A stretch of DNA of 64,000 nt from Jatrophihabitans sp. (GTDB lineage Bacteria; Actinomycetota; Actinomycetes; Mycobacteriales; Jatrophihabitantaceae): contig JAOPUX010000064.1 in the NCBI GenBank assembly GCA_025963285.1, positions 16,359 through 80,358 on the forward strand, in the 5' to 3' direction. Positions 1 through 8,646 of this stretch are shown piece after piece. Below the pieces are notes generated by a model. That model worked only from the letters and a program-made list of their open reading frames with translations. It was not told the origin of the DNA and did not search any database. Position 1 is the first letter of the stretch. Each line of letters begins with the position of its first letter. The position numbers were made by a program, and so were the translations under genes.

Positions 1-1296
1 CTCCTCCGGCGGGCTCTCGGCGAGCGCGTCGCCGTATCTCGCCAAGGCCAGGGCCTTGAGTGTGGGCAGGTGGTAGGCGGGGAACAGCGAGTCGGACGCC
101 TCGTAGTTCTTCAGCACCTGCCGGGCCAGGGTCATCTGGTGCACCTCCGTGGGGCCGTCGACGAGCCCCATCTGGTAGGACTCGATGATCAGGCGGGAGA
201 ACGGCATCTCATCGGACACCCCGATCGACCCGTGGAGCTGCAGTGCCCGGCCTGCGAGGTCGTGCAAAACGCGCGGCATGGCTGCCTTCACCGCGGCGAT
301 GTCGCCGCGCACACTCTCGTAGTTGCCGCGCGTGTCGATGAGCCACGCGGTGCGCAACACCAGCAGGCGGAACTGCTCCAGGCTCAGCCACGACTCGGCG
401 ATCGCCTGCTGCACCAGTTGCTTGTGGGCAAGTGGAGACCCCTGGGTGTGGCGGGACAGCGCCCGCTCGCACAGCATGTCGAAGGCCCTGCGGGCGGCCC
501 CGACGGTACGCATGGCGTGGTGGATCCTTCCGCCCCCCAGACGTGCCTGCGCCATGGCGAAGGCCTGGCCGCGTTCCCCCAGCATTCGCTCCGGGCCGAG
601 TTCGAGATCCACGAAGCGCAGGTAGCCGTGCGATCCGTCCCCCTGCGGCTGGCCGACGCTGGCGACGTTGCGCACGATCTCCAGACCCGGATGTTCACGG
701 GGGATGAGGAACATCGAGGACCTGTTGCGCGGCGCGGCATCGGGGTCGGTGACGACGACCGCGATGATGAACTCGGCGAAGCGAGCGTTCGAGGCGAACC
801 ACTTCTCACCGGACAGCACCCATCGATCCCCGCGGAGTTCGGCGCAGGCGGTGATGGAGGTCGGGTCCGCCCCGCCCGCCGGCTCCGTCATCGAGAACGT
901 CGAGCAGATGTCCCCGTCGATCAACGGCTGCAGGTACTCCTTCTTCTGCGCGTCGGTGCCGAAACGAGCGAGGAGCTCGGCGTTGCCGGAATCCGGGGCC
1001 TGACAGCCAAAGATGAATGGACCGCACCGCGTCGCCCCGAGGATCTCGTTGATCAGTGCCAGCTTCACCTGGCCGTAGCCCCGGCCGCCGTGCTCCGGGC
1101 CCAAGTGAAGCGCCCACAGGCCACGCTCCTTCACCCGCGCCTGAAGTGGCGGGATCAGCCGTTGCCGCAGCGGGCTCCGCATATCCGCCGGCGAGCCAAG
1201 GATCTCGTCTACGAGGACGATCTCCTCGCGGACGAAGTCACTGATCCAATCGAGCTCCCGCTGAAACTCCGGGTCGGTCTCGAAATCCCAGCTCAT
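1..1296 (-). CDS. Acyl-CoA dehydrogenase (FadE family), 3' end cut by window start
   Basis: Flavin enzyme that would introduce an alpha,beta double bond into an acyl-CoA. The reverse strand is open from an ATG at 1296 to base 1, 432 codons without a stop, so the C-terminus lies outside the window. Visible features are the FAD/substrate-binding stretch CSTFSMTEPAGGADPTS (residues about 131-147) and the C-terminal family block with LHGSIGVSDEMPFSR and VDGPTEVHQM, where the catalytic glutamate normally sits. A GGAGGTGG ribosome site lies just before the ATG. It is 24 bp downstream of the F420-type gene at 1321-2211 and probably shares its transcript. Substrate unknown. Confidence 0.9.
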   Translation of the reverse strand, partial: MSWDFETDPEFQRELDWISDFVREEIVLVDEILGSPADMRSPLRQRLIPPLQARVKERGLWALHLGPEHGGRGYGQVKLALINEILGATRCGPFIFGCQAPDSGNAELLARFGTDAQKKEYLQPLIDGDICSTFSMTEPAGGADPTSITACAELRGDRWVLSGEKWFASNARFAEFIIAVVVTDPDAAPRNRSSMFLIPREHPGLEIVRNVASVGQPQGDGSHGYLRFVDLELGPERMLGERGQAFAMAQARLGGGRIHHAMRTVGAARRAFDMLCERALSRHTQGSPLAHKQLVQQAIAESWLSLEQFRLLVLRTAWLIDTRGNYESVRGDIAAVKAAMPRVLHDLAGRALQLHGSIGVSDEMPFSRLIIESYQMGLVDGPTEVHQMTLARQVLKNYEASDSLFPAYHLPTLKALALARYGDALAESPPEE

Positions 1297-1320
1297 CGCG
1301 CCACCTCCACTGCATAGGTC

Positions 1321-2211
1321 CTAAGAGGGCTCGGCCGCATCTGCGATCTCCTTTATCAGCGTGTCCATGTCGTCCACATCGCGACAGCCGAGAGTCGGTC
1401 CGACCGCCAGGACGGTCGCGCCCGCCCGCTCGTACGCCGGGCCGACCGCCAGGGTCTCGTGGACGTTGATCCGTCCGTCGGCGAGCAGCACGAGAGGTGC
1501 CTGCACGCGCACGATCAAGGAGTCCGGGTCGCGCCCGGCCGCCTCCATCGCGGGCCGGATCACCTCCAGGCCTGCGGCAACCTGCTCCGGGCTGTAGCGG
1601 ACCGGGCACCAGCCGTCGCCATACTCGGCGATCCGGGCGGCGTTCCGCGGAGTCGGTTTGAGCCCCAACAGCACGGGCACCCGTTCCTGCACCGGCAGTG
1701 GATAGGCGCGGACGTCGCTGAAGCGGACGGAGTCCGACGTGAAGCTCGCAGGCTGACTGCCCCACAGTGCGCGGCAAGCCCGGAGGGTGTCGTCAAGCCG
1801 CGAGTAACGCCGGTCGAACGGGACGCCGACCGCCTCGAACTCCTCGGGTTGCCAGCCCACCCCGAACGCCAGCTCAGCCCGCCCCCGAGACAGCACGTCA
1901 AGGGTGGCGATCTGCTTGGCCAGCACCGCCGCGGGATGCAGCGGGGCCAGGATGATGCCGCTGGACAACTTGATCCGGCTCGTCACAGCTGTCGCGGCCG
2001 CAAGCGCGATGAGGGGATCGGACCATCCCGCATCCAGTCCGTGGGTCCAGGGGCCGAACGGGTAACGATCGGTCTGCTCGGCGATGAGGATGTGCTCGCC
2101 GAAATGGATCGAGTAGAACCCGGCATCATCGGCCATTCGCGCCGCGACGGGGAACAGCGCTTCATCGGCCTGCGGCAGGTTGTACGGGCGGCAGAACAGC
2201 GACAGCTTCAT
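1321..2211 (-). CDS. LLM-class F420-dependent oxidoreductase (luciferase-like)
   Basis: A 296-residue TIM-barrel protein of the bacterial luciferase-like superfamily, soluble, probably using coenzyme F420. Family signs are the N-terminal IHFGEHILI stretch, the block GRAELAFGVGWQPEEFEAVG in the middle and the GDGWCPVRYSPEQ segment near the C-terminal third. Actinobacterial members usually reduce or oxidise secondary metabolites or catabolic intermediates, and no substrate can be assigned. It sits between the SDR at 2271-3059 (59 bp upstream) and the acyl-CoA dehydrogenase at 1-1296, all on the same strand, which suggests one operon read from the operator region near 3180. Confidence 0.85.
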   Translation of the reverse strand: MKLSLFCRPYNLPQADEALFPVAARMADDAGFYSIHFGEHILIAEQTDRYPFGPWTHGLDAGWSDPLIALAAATAVTSRIKLSSGIILAPLHPAAVLAKQIATLDVLSRGRAELAFGVGWQPEEFEAVGVPFDRRYSRLDDTLRACRALWGSQPASFTSDSVRFSDVRAYPLPVQERVPVLLGLKPTPRNAARIAEYGDGWCPVRYSPEQVAAGLEVIRPAMEAAGRDPDSLIVRVQAPLVLLADGRINVHETLAVGPAYERAGATVLAVGPTLGCRDVDDMDTLIKEIADAAEPS

Positions 2212-2270
2212 GTCATTCCTTCCACGGTGCGCGTGCGCACGGCCACGGCGTCTTCACGTGCCCACCGCCG

Positions 2271-3059
2271 TCAATAGGAGCCGCCGTCAAGGACCATGAT
2301 CGATCCGGTGGTGTACGACGACGCATCGGAGGCGAGGTAGACCGCGGCGCCGACGATCTCGGACGGCTCGCCGATCCGGGACAACCGCGAGCGCGCTCCG
2401 CTGAGCATCTCCTCGTCCCACCCCTTGGTCACGTCGGTGCGAAACCGTCCGGGCAGGATCGCATTGACTCGGACTTGAGGACCAAAGGCATCGGCGAAGC
2501 CGATCGTCATGGCGGTGAGGCCAGCCTTCGCAGCGGCGTAGGGAATTATGTGGCGAGTCGGCCTCAACGATCCCGTGCTGCCGATGTTGATGATCGATCC
2601 CTTTCCGTTCTCCACCATCTGCGCACCCAGGATCGCCGCGAGCCGGAACGGGCCCTTCAGGTTGACCGCGATGGTCTTGTCGAACAGCGCCTCGGTCACC
2701 GATCGAGGGTCGGGGTACAACGGCGACATCCCGGCGTTGTTCACGAGGACGTCGATCGACCCGAACCTTGCTACAGCCTCGTCGGCAAGCCGCTCCACCT
2801 GATCCCAGTGGCCAACATTGCACGTGACCCACTCCGCGCGGTTGCCATATTCCTGGAGTTCTCCGGCTACCCGCCGGCAGGACTCCTCGTCTCGAGAACT
2901 CACCACGACGTCGGCGCCCCAAGAGGCAAAGCCGTGCGCCATGGCGCGACCCAATCCGCGGGTTCCCCCGGTGACGAGCACCGATCGCCCCCGCAGATCG
3001 AACAGCGCCTCCCTGGACGGTAGCTGCGGCACTTCGCCTGCAGCGGGGTAGTCGCTCAC
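2271..3059 (-). CDS. Short-chain dehydrogenase/reductase (SDR)
   Basis: Classical NAD(P)-dependent SDR, likely oxidising a hydroxyl group (possibly a 3-hydroxyacyl-CoA) in a beta-oxidation-like step. The cofactor motif TGGTRGLG is at about residues 30-37, followed by the NNAG motif and the catalytic YAAAK. The frame is open up to 3197, but I chose the GTG at 3059 (262 residues): GAGGG and GGAG lie just upstream, and the longer version would put the perfect 13-bp operator at 3174-3186 inside the coding sequence. It is divergent from the thiolase at 3258, so the two share one regulatory region. Confidence 0.88.
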   Translation of the reverse strand: MSDYPAAGEVPQLPSREALFDLRGRSVLVTGGTRGLGRAMAHGFASWGADVVVSSRDEESCRRVAGELQEYGNRAEWVTCNVGHWDQVERLADEAVARFGSIDVLVNNAGMSPLYPDPRSVTEALFDKTIAVNLKGPFRLAAILGAQMVENGKGSIINIGSTGSLRPTRHIIPYAAAKAGLTAMTIGFADAFGPQVRVNAILPGRFRTDVTKGWDEEMLSGARSRLSRIGEPSEIVGAAVYLASDASSYTTGSIMVLDGGSY

Positions 3060-3173
3060 CTCTCCGTTGCCCTCGTCGAAGCCTGCGGGTGCCGCAGCAC
3101 GGCAGCCGGGACGCGACCGCCCTTCCCCGTTGCCAAATCCCCCACGCTGGAAATCGCCATATCGCGTACAGTA

Positions 3174-3197
3174 GTATCCTGGATACATCCAGGGCAA
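3174..3197. promoter_or_regulatory. 13-bp dyad operator with an extra in-phase half-site
   Basis: GTATCC-T-GGATAC (3174-3186) is a perfect palindrome around one central base. A second ATCC-A-GG core follows, its centre (3191) exactly 11 bp from the first (3180). It lies between the divergent SDR (start 3059) and thiolase (start 3258). A weaker look-alike is at 3226-3238. The same motif recurs upstream of at least eight other transcription units in this window. Confidence 0.75.
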
Positions 3198-3257
3198 TGC
3201 CGTGTCACACCGCTCGGCGGTCCGGGTCTCCTGGATGTCGAGGACGAGGAGTGGGCC

Positions 3258-4391
3258 ATGCGGGACGCAGTGATCGTCGACGCCGTTCGAACGCCGCTAG
3301 GGCGGCGCAACGGGAGTCTGGCCGGGGTGCACCCGGTCGAGTTGTCCTCGCACGTGCTGCGGGCCCTCGTCGGTCGGACCAATCTCGATCCGGCCGACGT
3401 GGAAGACGTGATCTGGGGCGTTGTAAACCAGGTCGGCGACCAGTCCGTGAACGTGGCGCGCAGTGCCGTACTAGGCGCGGGCTGGCCGGAGTCGGTGCCA
3501 GGCGTTTCACTGGACCGCCAGTGCGGCTCGAGCCAGCAGGCCGTTCACTTCGCCGCAGCGGCAGTGATCAGCGGTCAGTACGACATCGCAGTGGCCGGCG
3601 GCGTGGAAAGCATGTCGCGCGTCCCGATGGGTTCGTCGCGCGTCGGCGGACAGACCTTCGGGCCGGGCGTGCTCCACCGCTACGGCGTGGAGAACTTCAG
3701 TCAAGGGCTCGGCGCGGAGATGATCGCCGTGAAGTGGGCGCAGTCGCGCACGGAGCTCGACCAGTACGCACTCGAGTCGCACGAAAGAGCCGCGGCCGCG
3801 ATCGACTCAGGAGCACTGGCGGCCCAGCTGGCACCGCTGCCCGGCGTGCTCGACATGGACGAGTGCGTCCGGCGCGGGTCCAACCTCGCCACGCTGGGCG
3901 CCCTCAAGCCGGTGTTCAGTGAGGACGGCGTCGTGACGGCAGGGAACTCCTCGCAGATCTCTGACGGCGCCTCGGCATTGCTCATCACCACGAGCGAGGT
4001 GGCCGCGCAGCGAGGCCTGCGTCCCCTCGCCCGGATCAAGACGGCCGTGGTGGTCGGCGATGACCCGGTCGTCATGCTCGCAGGCGTCATCCCGGCCACC
4101 GCGAAGGCGCTGAGCCGGGCAGGCCTGACCATCGACGACATCGGGGCCTTCGAGGTCAACGAGGCGTTCGCCCCGGTTCCCCTGGCCTGGATCGCCGAAA
4201 CCGGGGCCGATCCCGCGCGCGTCAATCCGCTCGGCGGGGCGATCTCGGTGGGTCATCCGCTGGGCGGCAGCGGCGGCGTGCTCATGGCCCGTCTCGCACA
4301 CCACATGCGCGACAACGGGATCCGCTATGGACTGCAGACCATGTGTGAAGGTGGGGGGATGGCCAACGCCACCATCCTCGAGCTGGTTTAG
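3258..4391 (+). CDS. Acetyl-CoA acyltransferase (thiolase)
   Basis: A 377-residue thiolase that would cleave a 3-ketoacyl-CoA with CoA, or condense in reverse. The nucleophile motif DRQCGSSQQA places Cys at residue 89; NEAFAPVP is present; His333 lies in GHPLGGSG; the second catalytic Cys363 is in MCEGGGMANA. All key residues are intact, unlike the two thiolase-like proteins at 19749 and 29780, so this is probably a true thiolase. It is divergent from the SDR and separated from the converging acyl-CoA dehydrogenase pair by a hairpin at 4410-4439. Expression is probably controlled from the operator at 3174-3197. Confidence 0.92.
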   Translation: MRDAVIVDAVRTPLGRRNGSLAGVHPVELSSHVLRALVGRTNLDPADVEDVIWGVVNQVGDQSVNVARSAVLGAGWPESVPGVSLDRQCGSSQQAVHFAAAAVISGQYDIAVAGGVESMSRVPMGSSRVGGQTFGPGVLHRYGVENFSQGLGAEMIAVKWAQSRTELDQYALESHERAAAAIDSGALAAQLAPLPGVLDMDECVRRGSNLATLGALKPVFSEDGVVTAGNSSQISDGASALLITTSEVAAQRGLRPLARIKTAVVVGDDPVVMLAGVIPATAKALSRAGLTIDDIGAFEVNEAFAPVPLAWIAETGADPARVNPLGGAISVGHPLGGSGGVLMARLAHHMRDNGIRYGLQTMCEGGGMANATILELV

Positions 4392-4409
4392 GCGCAACGA
4401 CCAGGGCTG

Positions 4410-4439
4410 GGCTTCGAGCCGCTGCACCGGCTCGAAGCC
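4410..4439. terminator. Bidirectional hairpin terminator between convergent genes
   Basis: Perfect 12-bp stem GGCTTCGAGCCG / CGGCTCGAAGCC with a 6-base loop (4422-4427), in the 55-bp gap between the thiolase stop (4391) and the opposing acyl-CoA dehydrogenase stop (4447). No long T run is seen. Confidence 0.7.
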
Positions 4440-4446
4440 GCCAGGT

Positions 4447-5448
4447 CTAGGACGGGGCGCCGTCGAGCACGGCCGCCGCCACCACTGCCTCATGAGCGGC
4501 GACTGTTCCCCACGCCGGAGCCAGCGCCCACACCCGTTTCATCCACAGGTTGAGATCGTGCTCCCAGGAGTAGCCGATCGCCCCGTGACACTGCAGCGCT
4601 ACGCGCGCGGCCAGGGCCGCGGAGCGGTGGGCATAGACCTTGGCAAAGCTGACGTCGCGCCTCGCATTCGGCTCGGCGAATGCGACCGAGTACGCGGCCC
4701 GGTAGACGACAGGCCGAGCATGCTCCAAGGCGATCAACGCGGTGGCGAGGTGGTGCTTGACCGCCTGCTGCGTGCCGATCGCCTTGCCGAACTGAGCTCG
4801 AACCTGGACGTAGTCGACGGTCATGCTGATCATCCGGTCGGCTAGTCCGATGAGCTGCGCCGCGACCGCAAGCGTGGCACGATTTCCTGCACGCTCGCCG
4901 TCGCTGCCAGCAATAGCGCGCCAAGCTCCCCCGGTCACCTCGAAGTGCCGCACCGACCTGTCGATCGTCTCCCGCCGTGCGCCCACCCGGACGTCCTCGG
5001 CCTCGGCCATCGCGAGCTCACCGCCGGACACCTGTACGAACAGCGCTGCCGTATCGGCCTCGGCGAACCAGCCTGCGCCGGCGGGTGCCGCAGTGACCAC
5101 CAACGCCCCTGACAGAACGTCGGCGACCGTCTCGCCCGGCAGCTCCGCCGCGGCCGGAACACCGACCGCCATCGTTTCGATGAGCGGCCCGGGTACCGCG
5201 AAGCGCCCGCATTCGGCGAGGAGCACCGCTAGGTCCACCTCGTTGCCACCCATCCCGCCGATCTCCTGACTCGCGAGGACGCCGAAGAGCCCGAGCTCGC
5301 GCAGCCGCTGCCACAACTTGGTCGTGACCACCGATGGGGCATCCGGGTTCCACTGCGCGCGGACGACCGACGGCGGGCAGGCGTCGGTCAGCACCTCACG
5401 CAGCGCGCGCCGCATTTCGAGTTGTTCAGACGTCAGCCGGCTGTCCAC
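4447..5448 (-). CDS. Acyl-CoA dehydrogenase, small partner subunit (333 aa)
   Basis: Short FadE-type protein with the family C-terminal block CHGAIGYSWEHDLNLW but a diverged N-terminal half. It starts 3 bp after the stop of the larger acyl-CoA dehydrogenase at 5452-6594, so the two are almost certainly translationally coupled. In actinobacteria such side-by-side pairs (for example ChsE1-ChsE2 and ChsE4-ChsE5 of cholesterol side-chain degradation) form alpha2beta2 enzymes in which only one type of subunit carries the catalytic base. By analogy this is probably the partner subunit of a heteromeric enzyme acting on a bulky acyl-CoA. The substrate and complex are inference. Confidence 0.85.
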   Translation of the reverse strand: MDSRLTSEQLEMRRALREVLTDACPPSVVRAQWNPDAPSVVTTKLWQRLRELGLFGVLASQEIGGMGGNEVDLAVLLAECGRFAVPGPLIETMAVGVPAAAELPGETVADVLSGALVVTAAPAGAGWFAEADTAALFVQVSGGELAMAEAEDVRVGARRETIDRSVRHFEVTGGAWRAIAGSDGERAGNRATLAVAAQLIGLADRMISMTVDYVQVRAQFGKAIGTQQAVKHHLATALIALEHARPVVYRAAYSVAFAEPNARRDVSFAKVYAHRSAALAARVALQCHGAIGYSWEHDLNLWMKRVWALAPAWGTVAAHEAVVAAAVLDGAPS

Positions 5449-5451
5449 GCT

Positions 5452-6594
5452 TCACCTCCGCGGTAGGCCGAGCAGACGCTCGGCGATGATGTTGCGCTGG
5501 ATCTCGTTTGTCCCGGCGTAGATCGGTCCGGACAGGGAGAACTCGTAGCCACGCATCCAGGGGCTGTCCAGGTCTGCGTCGTCGCCCAGCACCTGCAGGG
5601 CAGTCTCGTTCAGGGCGACGTCCAGCTCTGACCAGAAGACCTTGCTCAGGCTCGCCTCGGCGCCCACCTGGGCACCGTCCAGGATTCCGGAGACCAGGAC
5701 ATTCGTGGACAGGGCGTAGGCCTGGGCCGCCATCCAGCTATCGGCCACGGCAGCGCGAAGCCGGGGATCGCTGCTCTTGCCGGGCTCCGCCTGCAGTGTC
5801 TTGACGAGGCGGTCCGCGCTCGCGAGGAACCGGCCCGGGCTACGCAGTGACAGGCTGCGTTCAGAGCCCGCGGTCGCCATCGCGACCTGCCAGCCGCCTC
5901 CGACGGCGCCCAGGACATCCTCGTCCAGCACCAGGGCCCCGTCGAAGAAGACGTCGGCGAAGCCGTCATCGCCGTCGAGCCGGGCGACCGGATGCACCGA
6001 GACGCCAGGCTGCCGCAGGTCGATCAGGAAGTAGGTGAGGCCTGCGTGTCGCTCCTGCTGGGTGCCGGTGCGGAACAGCCCGAACATGTGAGAGCTGTAG
6101 GCACCGCGGGTCGACCAGCACTTCTGGCCATGGAGCCGCCAGCCGCCGGCCGCGTCGTCACGGACCGCCGTCGACCGCAGCGACGCGAGGTCACTTCCTG
6201 CCTCCGGCTCCGACCAGCCCTGACACCAGATGTCCGCGACCGAAGCCATCCGCCGCAGGTAGCGCTCGCGCTGGGATTCGGTGCCGAACTCGAACAGGGC
6301 CGGTGCCAGTAGCGAGATCCCGTTCTGCGCAACCCGCTGTGGAAGGCCGGCGGCATAGAACTCCTCCTCGAAGATCAGCCACTGCCAGAGGTCGGCGTCG
6401 CGTCCGCCGTAGCGCTCGGGCCAGGAGACAACCGCCCATCCACCGTCGAAGAGCTGCCGTTCCCACTCCAGGTTCACCGGCACGCCCGTGGCGCTGTCGC
6501 CCGAAGGCAGAGGCAGGGGCGGGGAGTTCTCGGCGAGCCATTCCCGAGCCTCCCGACGGAATCGCGCATCTTGGGGTCGCTCAGTCAGATCCAT
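5452..6594 (-). CDS. Acyl-CoA dehydrogenase, large partner subunit (380 aa)
   Basis: Full-length FadE-type flavoprotein with the binding segment CQGWSEPEAGSDLASLRS and the C-terminal AGTNEIQRNIIAERLLGLPR block that ends the family and binds FAD. Its stop is 3 bp before the start of the 333-residue dehydrogenase at 4447-5448. This pair arrangement is typical of heterotetrameric acyl-CoA dehydrogenases of steroid-like side chains. It lies 100 bp downstream of the 101-residue protein at 6695-7000 and is probably expressed from the composite operator region at 7041-7070. Confidence 0.9.
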   Translation of the reverse strand: MDLTERPQDARFRREAREWLAENSPPLPLPSGDSATGVPVNLEWERQLFDGGWAVVSWPERYGGRDADLWQWLIFEEEFYAAGLPQRVAQNGISLLAPALFEFGTESQRERYLRRMASVADIWCQGWSEPEAGSDLASLRSTAVRDDAAGGWRLHGQKCWSTRGAYSSHMFGLFRTGTQQERHAGLTYFLIDLRQPGVSVHPVARLDGDDGFADVFFDGALVLDEDVLGAVGGGWQVAMATAGSERSLSLRSPGRFLASADRLVKTLQAEPGKSSDPRLRAAVADSWMAAQAYALSTNVLVSGILDGAQVGAEASLSKVFWSELDVALNETALQVLGDDADLDSPWMRGYEFSLSGPIYAGTNEIQRNIIAERLLGLPRR

Positions 6595-6694
6595 CAGACC
6601 TTCTCCCCCAGGGATAGCCGCGACTCGTGTAGCCGACGGCCGGCCAGCTCCCCGGTCTCGTTACTCAGCACTGCGATATTCATCTGCTCGCCGT

Positions 6695-7000
6695 TCAGTC
6701 CGACGCCGGGAGACCGCGGGGCTGCTTGAGGGTCATCGCCACACCGTCCACCGACAGCGAGCCCTGGCCGGCCTTGGTGCACAACACCTCGATCGCCGCG
6801 TCGACGGTCGTGTATCGCTTACCGAGCGCGGTGCCCGTGTCCTGCCCCGAGACCGGTGACCCGACCGGCACGGAGGCGTCCGGCGCCACCATGGCCTGGC
6901 CGCCGCAGGTCAACGCGACGTCGCCGGGCTCGGCCCTGATGATCACGATCTCCGTGGTATCCACCGCGCTGCGCAGGCGCTCGCCCACCTTGATGTGCAT
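6695..7000 (-). CDS. Uncharacterised 101-aa two-cysteine protein, copy 1
   Basis: Family not recognised. I chose the ATG at 7000 (MHIKVGERL) because a GGGGGAT ribosome site lies before it; the open frame up to 7135 would overlap both the next gene and the operator. The protein aligns without gaps with the product of 21197-21502, about 41 of 101 residues identical by eye, and both end in LPASD. Shared blocks are LTCGG (Cys32), GKRY (61-63), LCTK (Cys74) and DGVA. No signal peptide or membrane segment is seen. One copy precedes an acyl-CoA dehydrogenase pair, the other an acyl-CoA synthetase. The two fixed cysteines could bind a metal or carry a thiol; this is a guess. Confidence 0.8.
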   Translation of the reverse strand: MHIKVGERLRSAVDTTEIVIIRAEPGDVALTCGGQAMVAPDASVPVGSPVSGQDTGTALGKRYTTVDAAIEVLCTKAGQGSLSVDGVAMTLKQPRGLPASD

Positions 7001-7040
7001 CGTGTCATCCCCCCGGCCGGTCTCTCGGTCATTGAATTTC

Positions 7041-7070
7041 GCTGTATCCAGGATACTACCTGGATACAGC
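7041..7070. promoter_or_regulatory. Composite dyad operator (full 13-mer plus half-site)
   Basis: GTATCC-A-GGATAC at 7044-7056 is a perfect 13-bp dyad. A further C-T-GGATAC half ends at 7067, its centre 11 bp from the first. Together they form a larger inverted repeat, GCTGTATCCAG (7041-7051) and CTGGATACAGC (7060-7070). It sits 41 bp upstream of the small-protein start at 7000. Confidence 0.78.
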
Positions 7071-7128
7071 ACCGACATAGCCCGCCGTTCCACTCCGCTG
7101 AACTCGCGACGAGACCACAGGGCGAAGT

Positions 7129-8067
7129 TCAGCAACCACCATGCACGCGAAGCACCGCGCGGCCCGGCACCTCGCGATCCAGGACGCGCTTCGCGGCGGC
7201 CGGCAGGTTCAGCCAGTCATCGGCAAGTCCGACCCCGGGATCCAGTTGCCCGCGGGCCGCGAGGGAGGCGAGTGTCTCCAGCGCCGACGGTGACCGATCG
7301 TCTCGTAACGCGTCGCGCTTGAACTGCAGACCCTCGATCCTGGCATCCCGGTAGAACCAGTCCGGCGGAACCGATCCAGGTTTCTGGGACGACCGTCCGT
7401 AGGTGACGATCACACCGCCGTGCGCGACCCGTCGGCACGCGGCCGACAGCGAGTCACCACCGACCGACTCGAGGATGAGATGTGCCCGTTCGCCTTTGGG
7501 TTCGAGGGAGTGGGCGACCGTCACGCCCTCCAGTTCGAGCGAGGTGATCGCGTCAATCCGGCCGGGGCCTGCGCCGACGATCGCATGGACTGCGGCGCCC
7601 GCCCGCACGGCGAGCTGAACCGCGATCCTGCCGACCCCGCCTGCCGCGCCGGTCACGATCACCGTTCGGCCGAGCAGCGATCCGCCCCTGCGCAGGGCGT
7701 AGAGGGCGGTCACCCCGGCCACACCAATTGCCGACGCCGCGACCGGCGACAGCCCCGCCGGCAACCGGGCCAATGTCGTGGTGGGCACGAGGGCTCGCTC
7801 GGCCCAGGTGCCGGTGCTGGGCGTCCACCCGAACACCTGGGTGCCTGCGGGCGGGCCGGACCCATCCTCGGCCGCCGTGCGCACGGTTCCCGCGAAGTCC
7901 CAGCCCAGGGTCGTGCCCTCCGGCCAGGAAGCGAGCAGTTCACCCCTGTTCAGGGCGGTGGCCTCGATGTCGACCAACACCTCGGACGGCGCTGGTCGCA
8001 CGGGCTCGGGCGCCTCGGCGAACCGAAGGTGCAGCGGCGCGGCGCTGTCGGCTACGTAGGCTCGCAC
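7129..8067 (-). CDS. MDR-family zinc-free quinone oxidoreductase/enoyl reductase
   Basis: A 312-residue medium-chain dehydrogenase/reductase, NADPH-dependent and soluble. Seen are the N-terminal GroES-like part with LGWDFAGTV, the segment GVTALYALRRGG, and the cofactor motif GAAGGVGRIAVQLA (AxxGGVG type). The cysteine/histidine zinc ligands of alcohol dehydrogenases are absent, which fits the quinone reductase or enoyl reductase subgroup. It starts 5 bp after the stop of the small barrel protein at 8072-8458, so both are read together from the operator at 8521. The reaction is probably reduction of a carbon-carbon double bond or a quinone; substrate unknown. Confidence 0.82.
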   Translation of the reverse strand: MRAYVADSAAPLHLRFAEAPEPVRPAPSEVLVDIEATALNRGELLASWPEGTTLGWDFAGTVRTAAEDGSGPPAGTQVFGWTPSTGTWAERALVPTTTLARLPAGLSPVAASAIGVAGVTALYALRRGGSLLGRTVIVTGAAGGVGRIAVQLAVRAGAAVHAIVGAGPGRIDAITSLELEGVTVAHSLEPKGERAHLILESVGGDSLSAACRRVAHGGVIVTYGRSSQKPGSVPPDWFYRDARIEGLQFKRDALRDDRSPSALETLASLAARGQLDPGVGLADDWLNLPAAAKRVLDREVPGRAVLRVHGGC

Positions 8068-8071
8068 CGTT

Positions 8072-8458
8072 TCAGCTGCGAACCTGCGATGGGACGATCC
8101 GCGCTGAGGTCGGCAAGAAGATGCCCGACCTCACTGATTCGAGGTCCATCGACGGTGCGATGGCGAGGCGGTGCGGTGCTCGGTTCGCTGCCCGGGCCGC
8201 GGCAACCGCTTCACGCTGCTCCGCCACGGCCACCTTCAGCTCGTCAGCCGAGCCGTCCTGAACGCCGTAGACCGTCAGATACCCGGGAAAGCGCGCGGGG
8301 AGACCGAACCAGTCGTCGCGCTTGAACCGTTGCGCATAGGTGAGCCCGGGCATCTCCGCCAACGTCTCAACCATGTGCTCCTCGACGTACCAGCGGTCGA
8401 ACTCCTCGTCCTGGCCGGGGTACGGGTCGGACATGACCACAAAGATTCCTTCTGGCAT
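8072..8458 (-). CDS. Small dimeric alpha/beta-barrel protein (EthD/DUF4286-like)
   Basis: The N-terminus MPEGIFVVMSDPYPG followed by EEFDRWYVEEHM and MPGLTYAQRF is typical of small ferredoxin-like barrel proteins such as EthD or DUF4286, often found beside catabolic or P450 genes. I chose the ATG at 8458 (128 residues), with GGGGAG upstream; an ATG at 8482 would add eight residues. No catalytic residue can be named, and its role may be isomerase-like or accessory. It is the first gene after the operator at 8521-8533, followed at once by the MDR reductase. Confidence 0.72.
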   Translation of the reverse strand: MPEGIFVVMSDPYPGQDEEFDRWYVEEHMVETLAEMPGLTYAQRFKRDDWFGLPARFPGYLTVYGVQDGSADELKVAVAEQREAVAAARAANRAPHRLAIAPSMDLESVRSGIFLPTSARIVPSQVRS

Positions 8459-8520
8459 CAGGCAGCACTCCCCATGAGGCATGGTGTCCCGGGTCTGCCC
8501 GGGCGTCAGAGCCGATTAGA

Positions 8521-8533
8521 GCATCCTGGATAC
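8521..8533. promoter_or_regulatory. 13-bp dyad operator
   Basis: GCATCC-T-GGATAC, one base from the perfect dyad. It is 63 bp upstream of the start at 8458, within the gap between that gene and the 84-residue protein ending at 8647. Confidence 0.65.
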
Positions 8534-8646
8534 CGGATGACTAGAAGTCCCCCTCCGCAACCAGGTTCCCCGGGTTCGCGGCCAATCGCCTAGGCGCGCT
8601 CCTTGGCCGTCCGCGCGGATCAGCCCGGCGCCGCCGGCGTGGAACG

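Noticed and set aside
70..1317. 415-codon plus-strand frame at the window start
   Set aside because: Antisense to the partial acyl-CoA dehydrogenase at 1-1296, whose reverse-strand frame has family motifs and a ribosome site.
2227..2240. GTGCGC-GT-GCGCAC inverted repeat before the LLM gene
   Set aside because: Short GC-rich repeat of a kind common in this base composition, with no second copy at other promoters.
3226..3238. Second operator copy near the thiolase start
   Set aside because: GTCTCCTGGATGT matches at only 10 of 13 positions; a similar stretch is at the GntR ribosome site, so it may be chance.
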